Positions 1-8,807 are shown, counted from the stretch's first letter. The stretch is DNA of 64,000 nucleotides from UBA1413 sp037447215 (GCA_037447215.1 JBBIHB010000016.1:1-64000); one strand, 5' to 3'. Notes: generated by a model from the letters alone, not told the origin. Translations and numbers: made by a program.

Positions 1-61
1 GTTAGATTTTCAAAATCTGACCCGGTTAAATTTTTTTACCGGACAACAGTGATTCTATTTA

Positions 62-982
62 ATGATTCTGTTCCTTGTTCCAACTTTGATGTTCTCAAGT
101 TGTAAAAAGGAAAACGAAGTGGAAATTGATGCGTACAAGGTATTAACAGAGTACCTCGTTGCGCAAAACCTCGATCTGAACAAAATTCTCGAAAATTTTG
201 TAGTCGATTCCCGGACAACTGGCGATGTAAGCAGTTTTTATGTAATTGACATCCGCACAGCTACCGAATATGCACAAGGTAGGATTGCCGGATCCGTCAG
301 GGTCGATTTTGCCAATTTGCTTACCGAGGCTGCAAAAGCCACAAAACCCATACTGGTTGTTTGTAAAACCGGACAAACAGCAACCTATGCAGTTACACTG
401 CTCCGTTTGTCGGGTTACGATGCCAAAGGTCTCAAATGGGGAATGAGCGGTTGGCACAAAGACCTTGATACATGGACACCAAATATCGGGAACATTGCTG
501 TTGGCCATGCAAATTGGAATAAAGAACCAGCACCGGCAAATGTAACCAACGTTAGTCCCAAATTTACAAGCACCGATACCAATCCGGCGAATATTTTGAA
601 AGCCAGGGTTGCTGCTGTTCTTGCAGAAGGATTCAAATCGGTTACTCCGGACGATGTTCTGAATAATCCGGCTAACTATTTTATTAACAACTACTTTCCG
701 GAAACAGATTATTTGAATTTTGGACATATAAAAGGTGCATACCGTATCCAGCCTTTATTGGTCGGCGGTGGTCAGGTTAATTTCCTTGATTCGAAGAAAA
801 AGATTGTTACATATTGTTATACCGGCCAGACATCGGGCGCAATTACTGCCTACCTTAGGGTGTTGGGATACGATGCTTACAGTATGCTTTGGGGGATGAA
901 CAGGTTGCACAATGCCAGTACAGCATGGACCGCCAATAAATGGACAACTGATATGGCAAGAAGCAATGCCATCACCAAATAG
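62..982 (+). CDS. Tandem rhodanese-domain lipoprotein
   Basis: This 306-residue protein has a short hydrophobic leader ending in a lipobox-like FSSC (Cys14), so it is probably a periplasm-facing lipoprotein. Two rhodanese-like domains follow, each with an active-site loop: C-K-T-G-Q-T around Cys101 and C-Y-T-G-Q-T around Cys252. Both are followed by a similar G-Y-D-A...W-G-M segment, which suggests internal duplication. Rhodaneses transfer sulfane sulfur through a persulfide on this Cys. An in-frame stop just upstream (50-52) fixes the start at 62 or later. It heads an operon with a porin (8-nt gap) and a second rhodanese. The substrate is unknown; thiosulfate, polysulfide or cyanide chemistry are possible. 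The family call is firm and the role is inferred. Confidence 0.85.
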   Translation: MILFLVPTLMFSSCKKENEVEIDAYKVLTEYLVAQNLDLNKILENFVVDSRTTGDVSSFYVIDIRTATEYAQGRIAGSVRVDFANLLTEAAKATKPILVVCKTGQTATYAVTLLRLSGYDAKGLKWGMSGWHKDLDTWTPNIGNIAVGHANWNKEPAPANVTNVSPKFTSTDTNPANILKARVAAVLAEGFKSVTPDDVLNNPANYFINNYFPETDYLNFGHIKGAYRIQPLLVGGGQVNFLDSKKKIVTYCYTGQTSGAITAYLRVLGYDAYSMLWGMNRLHNASTAWTANKWTTDMARSNAITK

Positions 983-990
983 TTAGGGCT

Positions 991-2001
991 ATGAAAAAAA
1001 TAATTGTCATTACTGTATTGTTTGCTACAATTGGCATTTTAAAAACTTATGCACAGGGCTGTGGTGGACCAGCTTCTGACGATGCATTGAAAGTATTCGG
1101 TTTTTTGCAGTCACAATACGAATACAGTTTCGAGAATCAACCCAAAAACAGCTTTTCGTTTGAAAGGGCAAGGATTGGTGTTATGGGGTCAATTCCTTAC
1201 GATTTTTCGTATTATGTGGTAATGGAACTCAGTCCGTTTATCGCGCCAAACCCTTATCTGCTCGATGCTTTTATCACTTATGGCAGATTTAACTGGGCAA
1301 GGGTATCGCTGGGCTCGTTTAAAACGCCCTTCGGCCTGGAAACAAACCTGCCATGCAATGGTTTGCTTACTGTTTACCGTTCTACTGCAACGCTTCAAAC
1401 GGTTGCCCCATTCAGGGATATTGGGTTGGTTTTTATGGGCGGTGGCGAAACATCTATGCTTTCATACCAGCTTGGGATTATGAATGGAAGTGGTCTTGGA
1501 CGAATGGACAATAACAAAACAAAAGATATTGTTGGAAGAATTTTGTTCAAGCCTGTTGAATTTGTAAAAATTGGCGGTAGTTTCAGAAATGGTTATCCAT
1601 CATACAATAACAACGAAGATTCGAGGACTACCTTGGCTGGCGAATTACAAGCCAATTATAAAGGTTTCTCTTTACAGGCCGAGTACATAATGGATAAAGG
1701 TGATTACAACCGGGACCTTGGTGGGGGATGCAGCGGAAATCTGATTGATTTGGGCGAGAAACGTAACGGTGGATATGCAACTTTAGCCTATTTAACCCAA
1801 TGGAATATAGAACCAGTTTTTAAGTATGATTTCTTTGATTCGGGAAATGCCCAGAAATACAAAGAGAGTAATATGACCTACGGTCTCAATTACTATTTCA
1901 ATGACTGGACAAGGTTACAAGTAAATTACATTTATAGGGCTGAGAAACCAACCGAAGTAAAAAATGACGAACTGGTTTTGCAGCTTCAGGTTAAATTTTA
2001 A
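991..2001 (+). CDS. Outer-membrane porin, phosphate-selective porin O/P-like
   Basis: This is a 336-residue protein with a signal peptide (MKKIIVITVLFATIGILKT, cleavage near AQG). It consists of alternating aromatic beta strands and ends in a strand with terminal Phe (LQLQVKF), as outer-membrane barrels do. Stretches such as F-E-R-A-R-I-G-V-M-G and the F-K-T-P-F-G-L-E motif resemble the porin O/P family. It sits between two rhodanese genes with gaps of 8 and 12 nt, so it is almost certainly co-transcribed. It may admit the sulfur anion used by its neighbours, but that is inference. A Cys near the mature N-terminus (GCGG) is unusual for a barrel. Confidence 0.75.
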   Translation: MKKIIVITVLFATIGILKTYAQGCGGPASDDALKVFGFLQSQYEYSFENQPKNSFSFERARIGVMGSIPYDFSYYVVMELSPFIAPNPYLLDAFITYGRFNWARVSLGSFKTPFGLETNLPCNGLLTVYRSTATLQTVAPFRDIGLVFMGGGETSMLSYQLGIMNGSGLGRMDNNKTKDIVGRILFKPVEFVKIGGSFRNGYPSYNNNEDSRTTLAGELQANYKGFSLQAEYIMDKGDYNRDLGGGCSGNLIDLGEKRNGGYATLAYLTQWNIEPVFKYDFFDSGNAQKYKESNMTYGLNYYFNDWTRLQVNYIYRAEKPTEVKNDELVLQLQVKF

Positions 2002-2013
2002 TTCAAATCTGAT

Positions 2014-2865
2014 ATGAAAAAAGTTGTTTCTTTCTTTGCAGTACTATTTCTGCTTTCAATATTTTCACAAATTTCGGCTCAGGTATTGATTTCGGCCAAC
2101 GATCTTTCGGCACTGGCAAAAAATCCCGATTATATTGTAGTTTCGGCAGAACTGGATACGGAATATGCAAAAGTACATATTACAAATTCGGTTAATGTAC
2201 CTTATAAAGCCTTTTACAAGCCAGGGAATATTGAAGGACTATTAATGTCAGATTCTGAAATTGCCAAAATACTAGGAAATGCGGGAATATCAGAAGGTAA
2301 AACAATTGTCGTTTACGATGAAGGCGGAGGCCGCTATGCGGGTAGGGTTTACTGGATTTTAAAATATATGGGTGTTGCCAACGTTAAAATCCTGGATGGC
2401 GGCATGGATGCCTGGAAAGCAGGAAGAAAACCCGTTACAAAAAACCCGACCAACATTACCAAAACAACTTTTAACGGTAAACCCAATAAATCGATGCTCG
2501 CGACAATTGATGAAGTTAAAGCTGCTGCCGGAAAAAGTAATGTGGTTTTGGTCGATAATAGGGAAGTTGCTGAGCATAAAGGACAGGCCAACCAAAGTAA
2601 GGGCCATATCCCGGGTTCAGTTAATATAGATCACACTGTTTTGTTTGACAGTAAGGGTTTTTATAAACCAAAAGCCGAACTCGAAAAGATTTTTGCCGAA
2701 AAAGGAATTACCAAGGACAAAACCATTATCCTTTATTGTGGAACTGGTGTCAGGACTGGTAAAAGCTATGTTGCGCTGGTTGACATACTTGGTTACAGAA
2801 ATGTAAAAATTTATGATGGTGGTTATAATGAATGGATTGCTTTGAATAACAAAGTTGATAATTAA
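2014..2865 (+). CDS. Periplasmic thiosulfate sulfurtransferase (two rhodanese domains)
   Basis: This 283-residue protein has a Sec signal peptide ending near S-A-Q. It has the classical two-domain rhodanese layout. The N-terminal domain (about 25-140) has Y-D-E-G-G-G in place of an active-site Cys and is probably non-catalytic. The C-terminal domain (about 165-280) carries the loop C-G-T-G-V-R-T-G with Cys242. The family catalyses sulfur transfer from thiosulfate to cyanide or another thiophile. It is the last gene of the rhodanese/porin/rhodanese operon and is followed by a good intrinsic terminator. Export plus the porin neighbour suggests periplasmic sulfur-compound handling, which is inferred. 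Confidence 0.85.
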   Translation: MKKVVSFFAVLFLLSIFSQISAQVLISANDLSALAKNPDYIVVSAELDTEYAKVHITNSVNVPYKAFYKPGNIEGLLMSDSEIAKILGNAGISEGKTIVVYDEGGGRYAGRVYWILKYMGVANVKILDGGMDAWKAGRKPVTKNPTNITKTTFNGKPNKSMLATIDEVKAAAGKSNVVLVDNREVAEHKGQANQSKGHIPGSVNIDHTVLFDSKGFYKPKAELEKIFAEKGITKDKTIILYCGTGVRTGKSYVALVDILGYRNVKIYDGGYNEWIALNNKVDN

Positions 2866-2890
2866 TTTTGGGGTTAATTTGTTAATAATC

Positions 2891-2926
2891 ATTCCGATAG
2901 GCTTTTGCTTGTCGGAATTTTTTTTT
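2891..2926 (+). terminator. Rho-independent terminator of the rhodanese/porin operon
   Basis: A perfect 7-bp inverted repeat ATTCCGA (2891-2897) / TCGGAAT (2912-2918) is followed by a run of T to 2926. It lies 25 nt after the stop codon of the sulfurtransferase gene. The rest of the interval to 3038 is AT-rich and holds nothing I recognise. Confidence 0.8.
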
Positions 2927-3038
2927 ATGAATCTATAACCATGTCAATTATCTAAATTTATAATATCGGAAATTATAAATTGATGATTCAGCCGATAGTT
3001 TATCACCATTTATACCGATTCCGGTTTCCTTTCTCCTT

Positions 3039-4163
3039 TTACAACTCTTTCTCCCATATCCGGTACTTTTTGTAAACTTTTCCGCCGAACCGTTCCATTT
3101 CGGCACGCACTTTAAGGTTGGTTTCCAGTTCGAGGTGCGAATCGAGTACTGTTTTACCGGTTTCCCTTGCCGATTCAAGGAGTTTTACCCCCATCAGTAT
3201 ATCTAAGCCCCTTCCCTGATAGTCGGGCCGGATAGCGCCTAAAAGCAGGTTTAGTTGCTTTGTTTTTTTTGCTGCCCTCATCAGATGGAATAGACCAAAG
3301 GGGAGAATCCTTCCGCGCATTTTTTTAAACCCTTCGCTCAGATCGGCCATCCCCAGAATAAATGCTACCACTTCGTAACGGCCATTTACAATTATTTTGA
3401 TATAACGTGGATTAATCAGCCAAAGGTAACGGTTGGCCATATCGTCCATCTCTTTTTCGGAAAATGGATAAAATCCATAAATATCGGTGAAGGTTTCGTT
3501 TACCAGTTGCAACACGGGCCTTATAAAAGGTTTAGCCTTACGGCGCGATTTGAATTCAAGAACCTGAAGATCGGTTTGCCTGTTGCGGTATCGCTCCAGA
3601 ACCTTGTGGACAAATGGTGGAAGCGATTCCGGCACTGGTACCTGATATACTACCAGGTCAAGCTTTTTACTGAACCCATAGTTCTCAGTAAGGTCAACCA
3701 TATATGGAAAATTGCAGTTAGTGGCAATAGAAACCGGCTGTCCGAACCCTTCGACCAGATACCCCTGTGGGTCTTTGTCAGAAAATGCCATTGGACCAAC
3801 CAGGTGGGTCATTCCTTTAACCCTTGCCCATTCTTCAACTGCCCTCATCAGTGCTGAATAAACCTGAAAGTCATTTCCGGTTTCGAGCCAGGCAAACCGG
3901 GCATGTAATTCATCGTGAATTTTGTTGTATGCTTTGTTAATTATCCCCATTATCCGGCCTACAGGTTTTTTATCTATCAAAGCAAGCAACATGATGGTGT
4001 CGCAATGTGAAAAAGTTCTGTTTTTTTTCGGGTTGAAATAGTTCCATTCATCCATATATATCGGAGGAACCCATTCGGGGTGGTTGTTATGTATATTTTC
4101 AGGCAGGAAGACAAACTGCCGTAGGCTGGCTTTGTTGGTTACTTCCCTGATTTCGATGTTCAT
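3039..4163 (-). CDS. GNAT-like acetyltransferase family protein, function unknown
   Basis: This is a cytoplasmic protein of 374 residues without signal or membrane segments. The N-terminal part (P-E-W-V-P-P and N-P-F/N-P-K-type turns) and the C-terminal part with Y-Q-G-R-G-L-D near residue 320 resemble a two-lobed GNAT-like family common in Bacteroidota. The Y-x-G-R-G-x-D stretch recalls the acetyl-CoA binding R/Q-x-x-G-x-G/A loop. The acyl acceptor is unknown. It lies tail to tail with the rhodanese operon, and the upstream 80 nt separate it from the GT39 gene on the same strand. Confidence 0.6.
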   Translation of the reverse strand: MNIEIREVTNKASLRQFVFLPENIHNNHPEWVPPIYMDEWNYFNPKKNRTFSHCDTIMLLALIDKKPVGRIMGIINKAYNKIHDELHARFAWLETGNDFQVYSALMRAVEEWARVKGMTHLVGPMAFSDKDPQGYLVEGFGQPVSIATNCNFPYMVDLTENYGFSKKLDLVVYQVPVPESLPPFVHKVLERYRNRQTDLQVLEFKSRRKAKPFIRPVLQLVNETFTDIYGFYPFSEKEMDDMANRYLWLINPRYIKIIVNGRYEVVAFILGMADLSEGFKKMRGRILPFGLFHLMRAAKKTKQLNLLLGAIRPDYQGRGLDILMGVKLLESARETGKTVLDSHLELETNLKVRAEMERFGGKVYKKYRIWEKEL

Positions 4164-4243
4164 GGTTTTGTTAATTTAATTTTGTTTTTGTTGTGCAGGC
4201 CCCGAAAATGGAATTGTATGTGATTCAACAATAATTTTACTGT

Positions 4244-5896
4244 TTATCTGCCAACTTTTGCAAAAACAAATCCGTTTTTTTCATAAAGAAACTCAAGAAA
4301 TGGAAATTGATTAAAATTTTTATCTTTTTCGGTTACCTTCATAATTATATACAAATCGCGGGTAGCCGGCATTTCATCCAGGTGGTTAAAATCCAATCCT
4401 GCAGGGATTCCTGGAGGTTGCCGTTGGGCATAAAAATAGATTGCATAACTTTTATAGCCTAATGTGTTTACATAATCCCCACTTTTTGCAACATTTTTAC
4501 AAAATTCGATGGCTGCTCTTTGTGTGTAAGCTTCGACCCCATGAACAATAAAAACCATGCTGAACCAGGTAAATAATATGTTGGAAGCAAACAGGGCAGT
4601 AACTGCTTTTTTAATTTGTTTAACAGCATTTAAGCGGATAAAAACAGCCACACCGGCAAGTAGGAATATCCCGGTTGCGCTTTCCCACAACTTCCAGTTG
4701 CCCACTGCATTGAGGTTGGCAATTGCAAATTCATCCTTAATCAGATTATTTCCGATAATATGGGATTTTAGCTGGTCGGTGAATGGAAGCACAAATATCA
4801 GCGCCAGAAAAAGAAATGCTATTGCTGATATAATTACACGATGCCATTTGGTGAATTGCCATTTGTTTTTGATGGTTTTTTCGATATTTAATGCGGCAAG
4901 AAACGAGATAGGGAAATATGCCAGTGATGAATAGTGTACAATTTTGGTTTTCACAATGGTAAACAGGATCAGGACTACCGAAAGGAGTATCAGGTTCCAG
5001 ATAAAATAATGATTTTCAGTGATATTTAACGACTTTATCTGTCCCTTTGCCGGGATCATCAATACCGATGCCGGAAAAACCCCAACAAGCAATACCACAA
5101 AATGGTAAAGCAGGAACCCTCGGTGACCGGCATCGTGAGTGGTGAAAAGCCTTACTTGGTATTCAATAAAGTCGATAATCACCTGAAGGTTTCCGGTAAT
5201 AAGCTGATAAAAAAACCAGGATCCCCCGGTGATAATGGTTGCGAGCGAAAATATTCCGATATCTGAAACTTTTAGGGGTACCCTGAACTTCCGTACAAGC
5301 AGGTAAACTCCAAACGTCAAACCCATTATAACAACAGCAGCAGGGCCTTTAGTGAGTATGGCAAGTCCGAGCAAAGCTCCCCCTATGGCTACGGCTGATT
5401 TTTTGCTGCCTTTGAAATTTTCGTCGGTATAGAGGTATAATGTATAAAGCGACCCAAAAATAAGCAGGTTAAACCAGGGATCGATAATGCCCGATTTGAA
5501 ATAGAAAAACGGTAAAAACGAACCTGCATAGGCGAGCGCCCATAGCCAACCGAAACGGAACCCAAACCGGCGACGTCCTGCTTCAAACAAAAACAACAGC
5601 GTGATTAATCCGCAGATTGCGTTGGGAAACCTGGCTGCAAACTCGTTGATACCAAATAGGTTCATTGATATTGCCTGCATCCAGATAAATAGCGGGGGTT
5701 TTTCCCAGAATGGCTGAAAATTGATCTGAACAGTTGAGTAATCACCGGTAACGATCATCTCGCGGGCCGACTCGGCAAAGTTGATTTCATCCCAATCAAA
5801 AAGGTGGATATTTCCGTTGAACGACAAAAACAAAATCAACGACCCAATAATGATGATTAACCTTGTAATTAAAACTTTATATGACCCCGCTACCAT
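4244..5896 (-). CDS. Glycosyltransferase family 39 / ArnT-like membrane protein
   Basis: This is a 550-residue polytopic membrane protein with about a dozen hydrophobic segments. An acidic periplasmic loop motif D-W-D-E-I-N-F-A-E-S-A-R lies just after the first membrane segment (near residue 33). This Asp-Glu pair is the catalytic signature of the GT39/PMT/ArnT group, which moves a sugar from a polyprenyl-phosphate donor to lipid A or protein on the outer face of the inner membrane. The motif W-E-K-P-P-L-F (about residue 65) also fits. Donor and acceptor cannot be read from sequence. A second family member lies at 32015-33598. Confidence 0.8.
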   Translation of the reverse strand: MVAGSYKVLITRLIIIIGSLILFLSFNGNIHLFDWDEINFAESAREMIVTGDYSTVQINFQPFWEKPPLFIWMQAISMNLFGINEFAARFPNAICGLITLLFLFEAGRRRFGFRFGWLWALAYAGSFLPFFYFKSGIIDPWFNLLIFGSLYTLYLYTDENFKGSKKSAVAIGGALLGLAILTKGPAAVVIMGLTFGVYLLVRKFRVPLKVSDIGIFSLATIITGGSWFFYQLITGNLQVIIDFIEYQVRLFTTHDAGHRGFLLYHFVVLLVGVFPASVLMIPAKGQIKSLNITENHYFIWNLILLSVVLILFTIVKTKIVHYSSLAYFPISFLAALNIEKTIKNKWQFTKWHRVIISAIAFLFLALIFVLPFTDQLKSHIIGNNLIKDEFAIANLNAVGNWKLWESATGIFLLAGVAVFIRLNAVKQIKKAVTALFASNILFTWFSMVFIVHGVEAYTQRAAIEFCKNVAKSGDYVNTLGYKSYAIYFYAQRQPPGIPAGLDFNHLDEMPATRDLYIIMKVTEKDKNFNQFPFLEFLYEKNGFVFAKVGR

Positions 5897-6046
5897 TACA
5901 ATTCCTGAATTAATGGCCTCAAATATACTATTTATACAGTAATGATTTCATAATGCCTTCATCTTAGGGGAGGATGGTTTATCAAAGAAAAGCAATACTC
6001 CAGATCAATGAATTGCTTCTATCCTAGTCAGGATTTGGCCAAGCTT

Positions 6047-7660
6047 TCAGAGTTCAATCTGTAAAATTTCATAAGGTACATCTTGTACTACAATTTTTTG
6101 ATCGATGGTCAGTGAATTTGCTGCAGAAGCCGATTGCCCCAGAATCATAAAAACCGGTTCCATGCGAATGGTGCCAAACTAAATATGGGTGGTTAAGGCA
6201 CAAACCGGCACGAGCAGATTGGTACATTCATCCTATTTGGGAACAATTGAACCGTAAGCAATTTCGCAAAGGGTAAGCTTCACTTCTATGTCGCCCTCGT
6301 AATGAACATGGCCTTATTCGGAAACTTAGCGCTGAACATTGTGCGAATCGATGGAGTAAGAGTCTATCCCCACCGATTCGGGGGTTTGTGTCCGTTTCAG
6401 CAATTCATTTTCGGTCATCACAAATTTACCCCTTATAAAGCGGGCTTCCCTGGCATACAACTGGAGCGGCCTATGGCCGTTGTCGGTAAACTCATCTATT
6501 GGCAATCACCACTGCTGCATGCGGTTCAAAATCTCAGCCGGAATGTGTGGATCATTGGCTACAAACCATAAAAGTCCCTTTTGGTGGGTTTCTTGTCCTT
6601 TGATGATTTCGTGGTGGTGTTTGTAACTTGCATCTGGTAACCGTAAATCATGCAAATGTTATCGCTATTGAATGGGGCTGTGTTTGTTGGCATTGGTTTA
6701 CTTGTGGGTATATCATCAAATTTATAGAACATTCCCTCGAGCCTGCATCAAAAATCCTGACCAGCAATTCGTACTGCATATAGTCATAACCTTCGGGTTT
6801 TGGAAATGGTATCCTGTTTTCGGAATGGTTGGTCATTCAAACCCTTAAACAATATGCCTGAACCCTATGGTCGTCCTGTCCCTTTTTCCCCGGATGATCG
6901 GGGTTAATGGGGCAATAGACCGCTTGCAGTATCTTCGGGTACCTCCTAAGGATCAATAGGATGGGGGAGTTTCATAAAATGGTGCAGGTGATGATAAACC
7001 CCTGTCTGGTACCAGCCCGTTCTTCGCCGTAATCCTGCTGCCCTTTGCGCCCCACATGATAACTAACCCCGACTGCTGCCAGTAGGTCCCCTCAATAGGT
7101 GCCATCCATAAACATTTTTCCGCTGAAGGTTTTTCCGCTCTGCATGGTTATGGTTTGGATCTTGCCATTTTTTTATCACGACCTTTCACGGTACAGCCAC
7201 TCATCACGGAAAACTGGAATATTAAACTCTTTTATGTAGTCTTCAAAACCCTGTTCGGCCACATGGGGCTCAATAATCCATATAGTGCAGTTCTCTCCAT
7301 CAATGGCGGGCGTTCCCTTTCAACGGTTGCCATACTTTTTTCGGTCCTTCCATTTCCAGGCAGCATCATCCTGGTAGTGTTTGTAAACCCTGTGATAGGA
7401 ATCGCGCGACAAACCGCCGATTATTTCTTTCTTTCCGGTTTTGGTAAACCGCAATCCGCCTGAATATATCCCTCCCAGATGAACATCGGTAGATACGATC
7501 ACGACGCTTTTACCCGATATTAATACCTCAACGGCTGCAGTTAATGTAGCAGAGGTGCCACCATAGGTCACAACATTGGATTTGATTGTATCCAGTGTGG
7601 GCTGACAGGATGAAATAACAAGCCAACTATAATGGCAAGGATCAAGAAAATGTTAAACAG
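6047..7660 (-). pseudogene. Decayed FAD-dependent oxidoreductase (FAD_oxidored family)
   Basis: No long frame is open here, yet the reverse strand shows an ordered series of conserved pieces from several frames. Near 7570-7500 there is Y-G-G-T-S-A...A-A-V-E, the FAD-binding Rossmann start, then G-G-I-Y-S-G-G-L and I-G-G-L-S-R (about 7480-7400). These are followed by F-S-G-K-M-F-M-D-G-T-Y and V-S-Y-H-V-G-R (about 7130-7040), N-R-I-P-F-P-K-P-E-G-Y (about 6825-6785), T-P-E-S-V-G-I-D-S-Y and S-H-N-V-Q-R (about 6395-6330), and R-M-E-P-V-F-M-I-L-G-Q-S-A (about 6165-6125). The last piece ends at a TGA at 6047-6049. This order matches secreted FAD-dependent oxidoreductases common in Bacteroidota and Planctomycetes. 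Frameshifts, stops (for example right after the H-N-V-Q-R piece) and probable deletions make it non-functional. It lies downstream of the CBM9-like gene on the same strand. Confidence 0.85.
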
Positions 7661-7724
7661 GTATGATATTAAGGGGTTTTAAATTTGGCTCAAAGATAAG
7701 GTTTGATGTTCACATGTAATATAC

Positions 7725-8363
7725 TTATTCAAATTCAATTGCAGCAAAAAACTCTGGACGGTGATAATCAGGTTGCGCGGTGCCCACGGGGTTCCAGGTT
7801 ACAAAATGAGGAAGCGGAAGATCGTCGCCACATTTGTAGAAATTGGCAGTAGCCTTCAGGCCTGACAGCTTCAGACCAGGATTATAAGCAAAACACTCAA
7901 CAGGAATCACAACTGTTAATTCCCATTTAAAACCACCTGTCCGGGTTTCAAAAGCTGTTTGACCAAGAGAGGATTCAACCGATATTTTCCGTATGGTACT
8001 TTCACCAAGCTTTGTCCGGTTATTCCTTCCTTCGCCCCAGGCTACGTGAGGTGTCCCAATACAATTAAATTCAAAATTGTAATAATTCTTTCTATCAAAC
8101 GAAATGAAAAACTCTACACAACTATCGGTATGAACAGGGCCATTAATGTTGGTCACAACTGCCCTAACAGCTTCTTCTTCAATATAAAATTTCAGAACTA
8201 TGCTATCTTCTGTGTGCGCAATCCTGAAATTTACGATTGGTTTATAGGAATATTCCGGCCAGTTGATGGTGGATACAGGATGGGTGATTGCCTGCTTTTC
8301 GAGAACGTGCGAAAGGTTTTGTGTGTTTGTGAAATTTTCGGTAATAAGCTTTACTATTCGCAT
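7725..8363 (-). CDS. Carbohydrate-binding family 9-like protein
   Basis: This is a 212-residue protein whose whole length resembles the CBM9-like beta-sandwich domain. It has I-N-W-P-E near residue 38, V-H-T-D-S-C-V-E-F-F-I-S-F-D near 83, and a Y-x-N-F-E-F-N-C-I-G-T strand. The W-x-L-T-V-V-I-P-x-E and N-F-Y-K-C-G-D segments come later and match the family order. No clear signal peptide is visible, so location is uncertain. In this phylum such proteins are often found beside polysaccharide or glycoside catabolic genes. It is divergent from the LacI-led operon and precedes the decayed oxidoreductase, so both are probably remnants of the left arm of the same locus. Confidence 0.75.
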   Translation of the reverse strand: MRIVKLITENFTNTQNLSHVLEKQAITHPVSTINWPEYSYKPIVNFRIAHTEDSIVLKFYIEEEAVRAVVTNINGPVHTDSCVEFFISFDRKNYYNFEFNCIGTPHVAWGEGRNNRTKLGESTIRKISVESSLGQTAFETRTGGFKWELTVVIPVECFAYNPGLKLSGLKATANFYKCGDDLPLPHFVTWNPVGTAQPDYHRPEFFAAIEFE

Positions 8364-8402
8364 GAGATAATTGGTTTTAGATTATATATTATGCAAAGAA
8401 CG

Positions 8403-8434
8403 ACCTTTTTGAAAGGTAAAAACACCCAAAAGTA
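8403..8434 (-). promoter_or_regulatory. Possible -7 box and inverted repeat upstream of the CBM9-like gene
   Basis: Read on the minus strand, 8427-8434 is TACTTTTG, matching the Bacteroidota -7 consensus TAnnTTTG. Just downstream is an inverted repeat ACCTTT...AAAGGT (8403-8417) that would lie at or just after the transcription start. No good -33 TTTG is seen at the usual distance. Confidence 0.35.
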
Positions 8435-8582
8435 TTAAAATTATTGAATCAATAGCATTATTCACCACGTGTGCTAAAATCACCCGATGAACCCTTCCGA
8501 AATATTGATGATGTCAGCAGAATGATGGATAAACTGCATCAAACTTTACCCCCTTTCCTATAAACGGCTAAACCTATCCATA

Positions 8583-8614
8583 AATGACAATATTATCCAA
8601 TTAATGACAATATT
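8583..8614. repeat. 12-bp direct repeats with 20-bp period
   Basis: AATGACAATATT occurs at 8583-8594 and again, identically, at 8603-8614. The 20-bp period is about two helical turns, so both copies face the same side of the DNA. This is the usual arrangement for a dimeric or tandem activator site. It lies between the two divergent promoters of the locus. The binding protein is unknown. Confidence 0.5.
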
Positions 8615-8755
8615 TCCAAGCAATAACAGATTTCACAGACAAAACATAAATTATAAACCTGGGCCACTTTTGTTTTAGTAAAAACATTTTTAACATTTCC
8701 CACACCCCCGACGAATCCACTTTAACATATTCACGAATTATCTTCATTTTTTTGA

Positions 8756-8773
8756 TGCGCAAACGTTTGCGCA
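8756..8773. promoter_or_regulatory. LacI-family operator (perfect 18-bp palindrome)
   Basis: TGCGCAAACGTTTGCGCA is an exact palindrome centred on CG, the classic form of LacI/GalR-family operators. It lies 34 nt before the start codon of the adjacent lacI gene. It covers the TTTG proposed as the -33 element (8766-8769), so a bound repressor would block RNA polymerase. Autoregulation and control of the downstream operon are inferred. Confidence 0.75.
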
Positions 8774-8796
8774 AATCCGAAATCTGATTATATTTG
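8766..8796 (+). promoter_or_regulatory. Bacteroidota-type promoter of lacI
   Basis: TTTG at 8766-8769 and TATATTTG at 8789-8796 are separated by 19 nt. This matches the TTTG-N19-21-TAnnTTTG consensus of Bacteroides primary-sigma promoters. The start codon at 8808 is only 11 nt after the -7 box, so the mRNA would have almost no leader. Confidence 0.65.
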
Positions 8797-8807
8797 TACT
8801 CGCTGCT

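Larger units (their letters stand above)
8364..8807. other. Divergent regulatory region of the nucleoside/ribose locus
   Basis: This 444-nt gap separates the leftward CBM9-like gene from the rightward lacI gene. It holds a candidate promoter for each side, a pair of 12-bp direct repeats near its middle, and an 18-bp palindrome close to lacI. No open reading frame or RNA gene in it looks convincing. Confidence 0.6.

Noticed and set aside
143..727. Reverse open frame of 194 codons
   Set aside because: It is antisense to the tandem rhodanese gene and rich in Cys without any motif, typical of a shadow frame.
6302..6571. Forward open frame of 89 codons
   Set aside because: It lies antisense to conserved pieces of the decayed oxidoreductase (for example the T-P-E-S-V-G segment) and resembles no protein.
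6648..6836. Reverse open frame of 62 codons
   Set aside because: Its first 30 or so residues (P-F-P-K-P-E-G-Y) are a fragment of the oxidoreductase pseudogene and not an independent gene.
7320..7571. Reverse open frame of 83 codons with a Rossmann start
   Set aside because: This is the N-terminal fragment of the same pseudogene; it is listed there instead of as a separate gene.
8403..8417. ACCTTT/AAAGGT repeat as terminator
   Set aside because: It lies upstream of a gene start and has no U run in the needed position; kept only as part of a promoter region.
7959..8438. Forward open frame of 159 codons
   Set aside because: It is antisense to the CBM9-like gene, which has clear family blocks; the forward translation has none.
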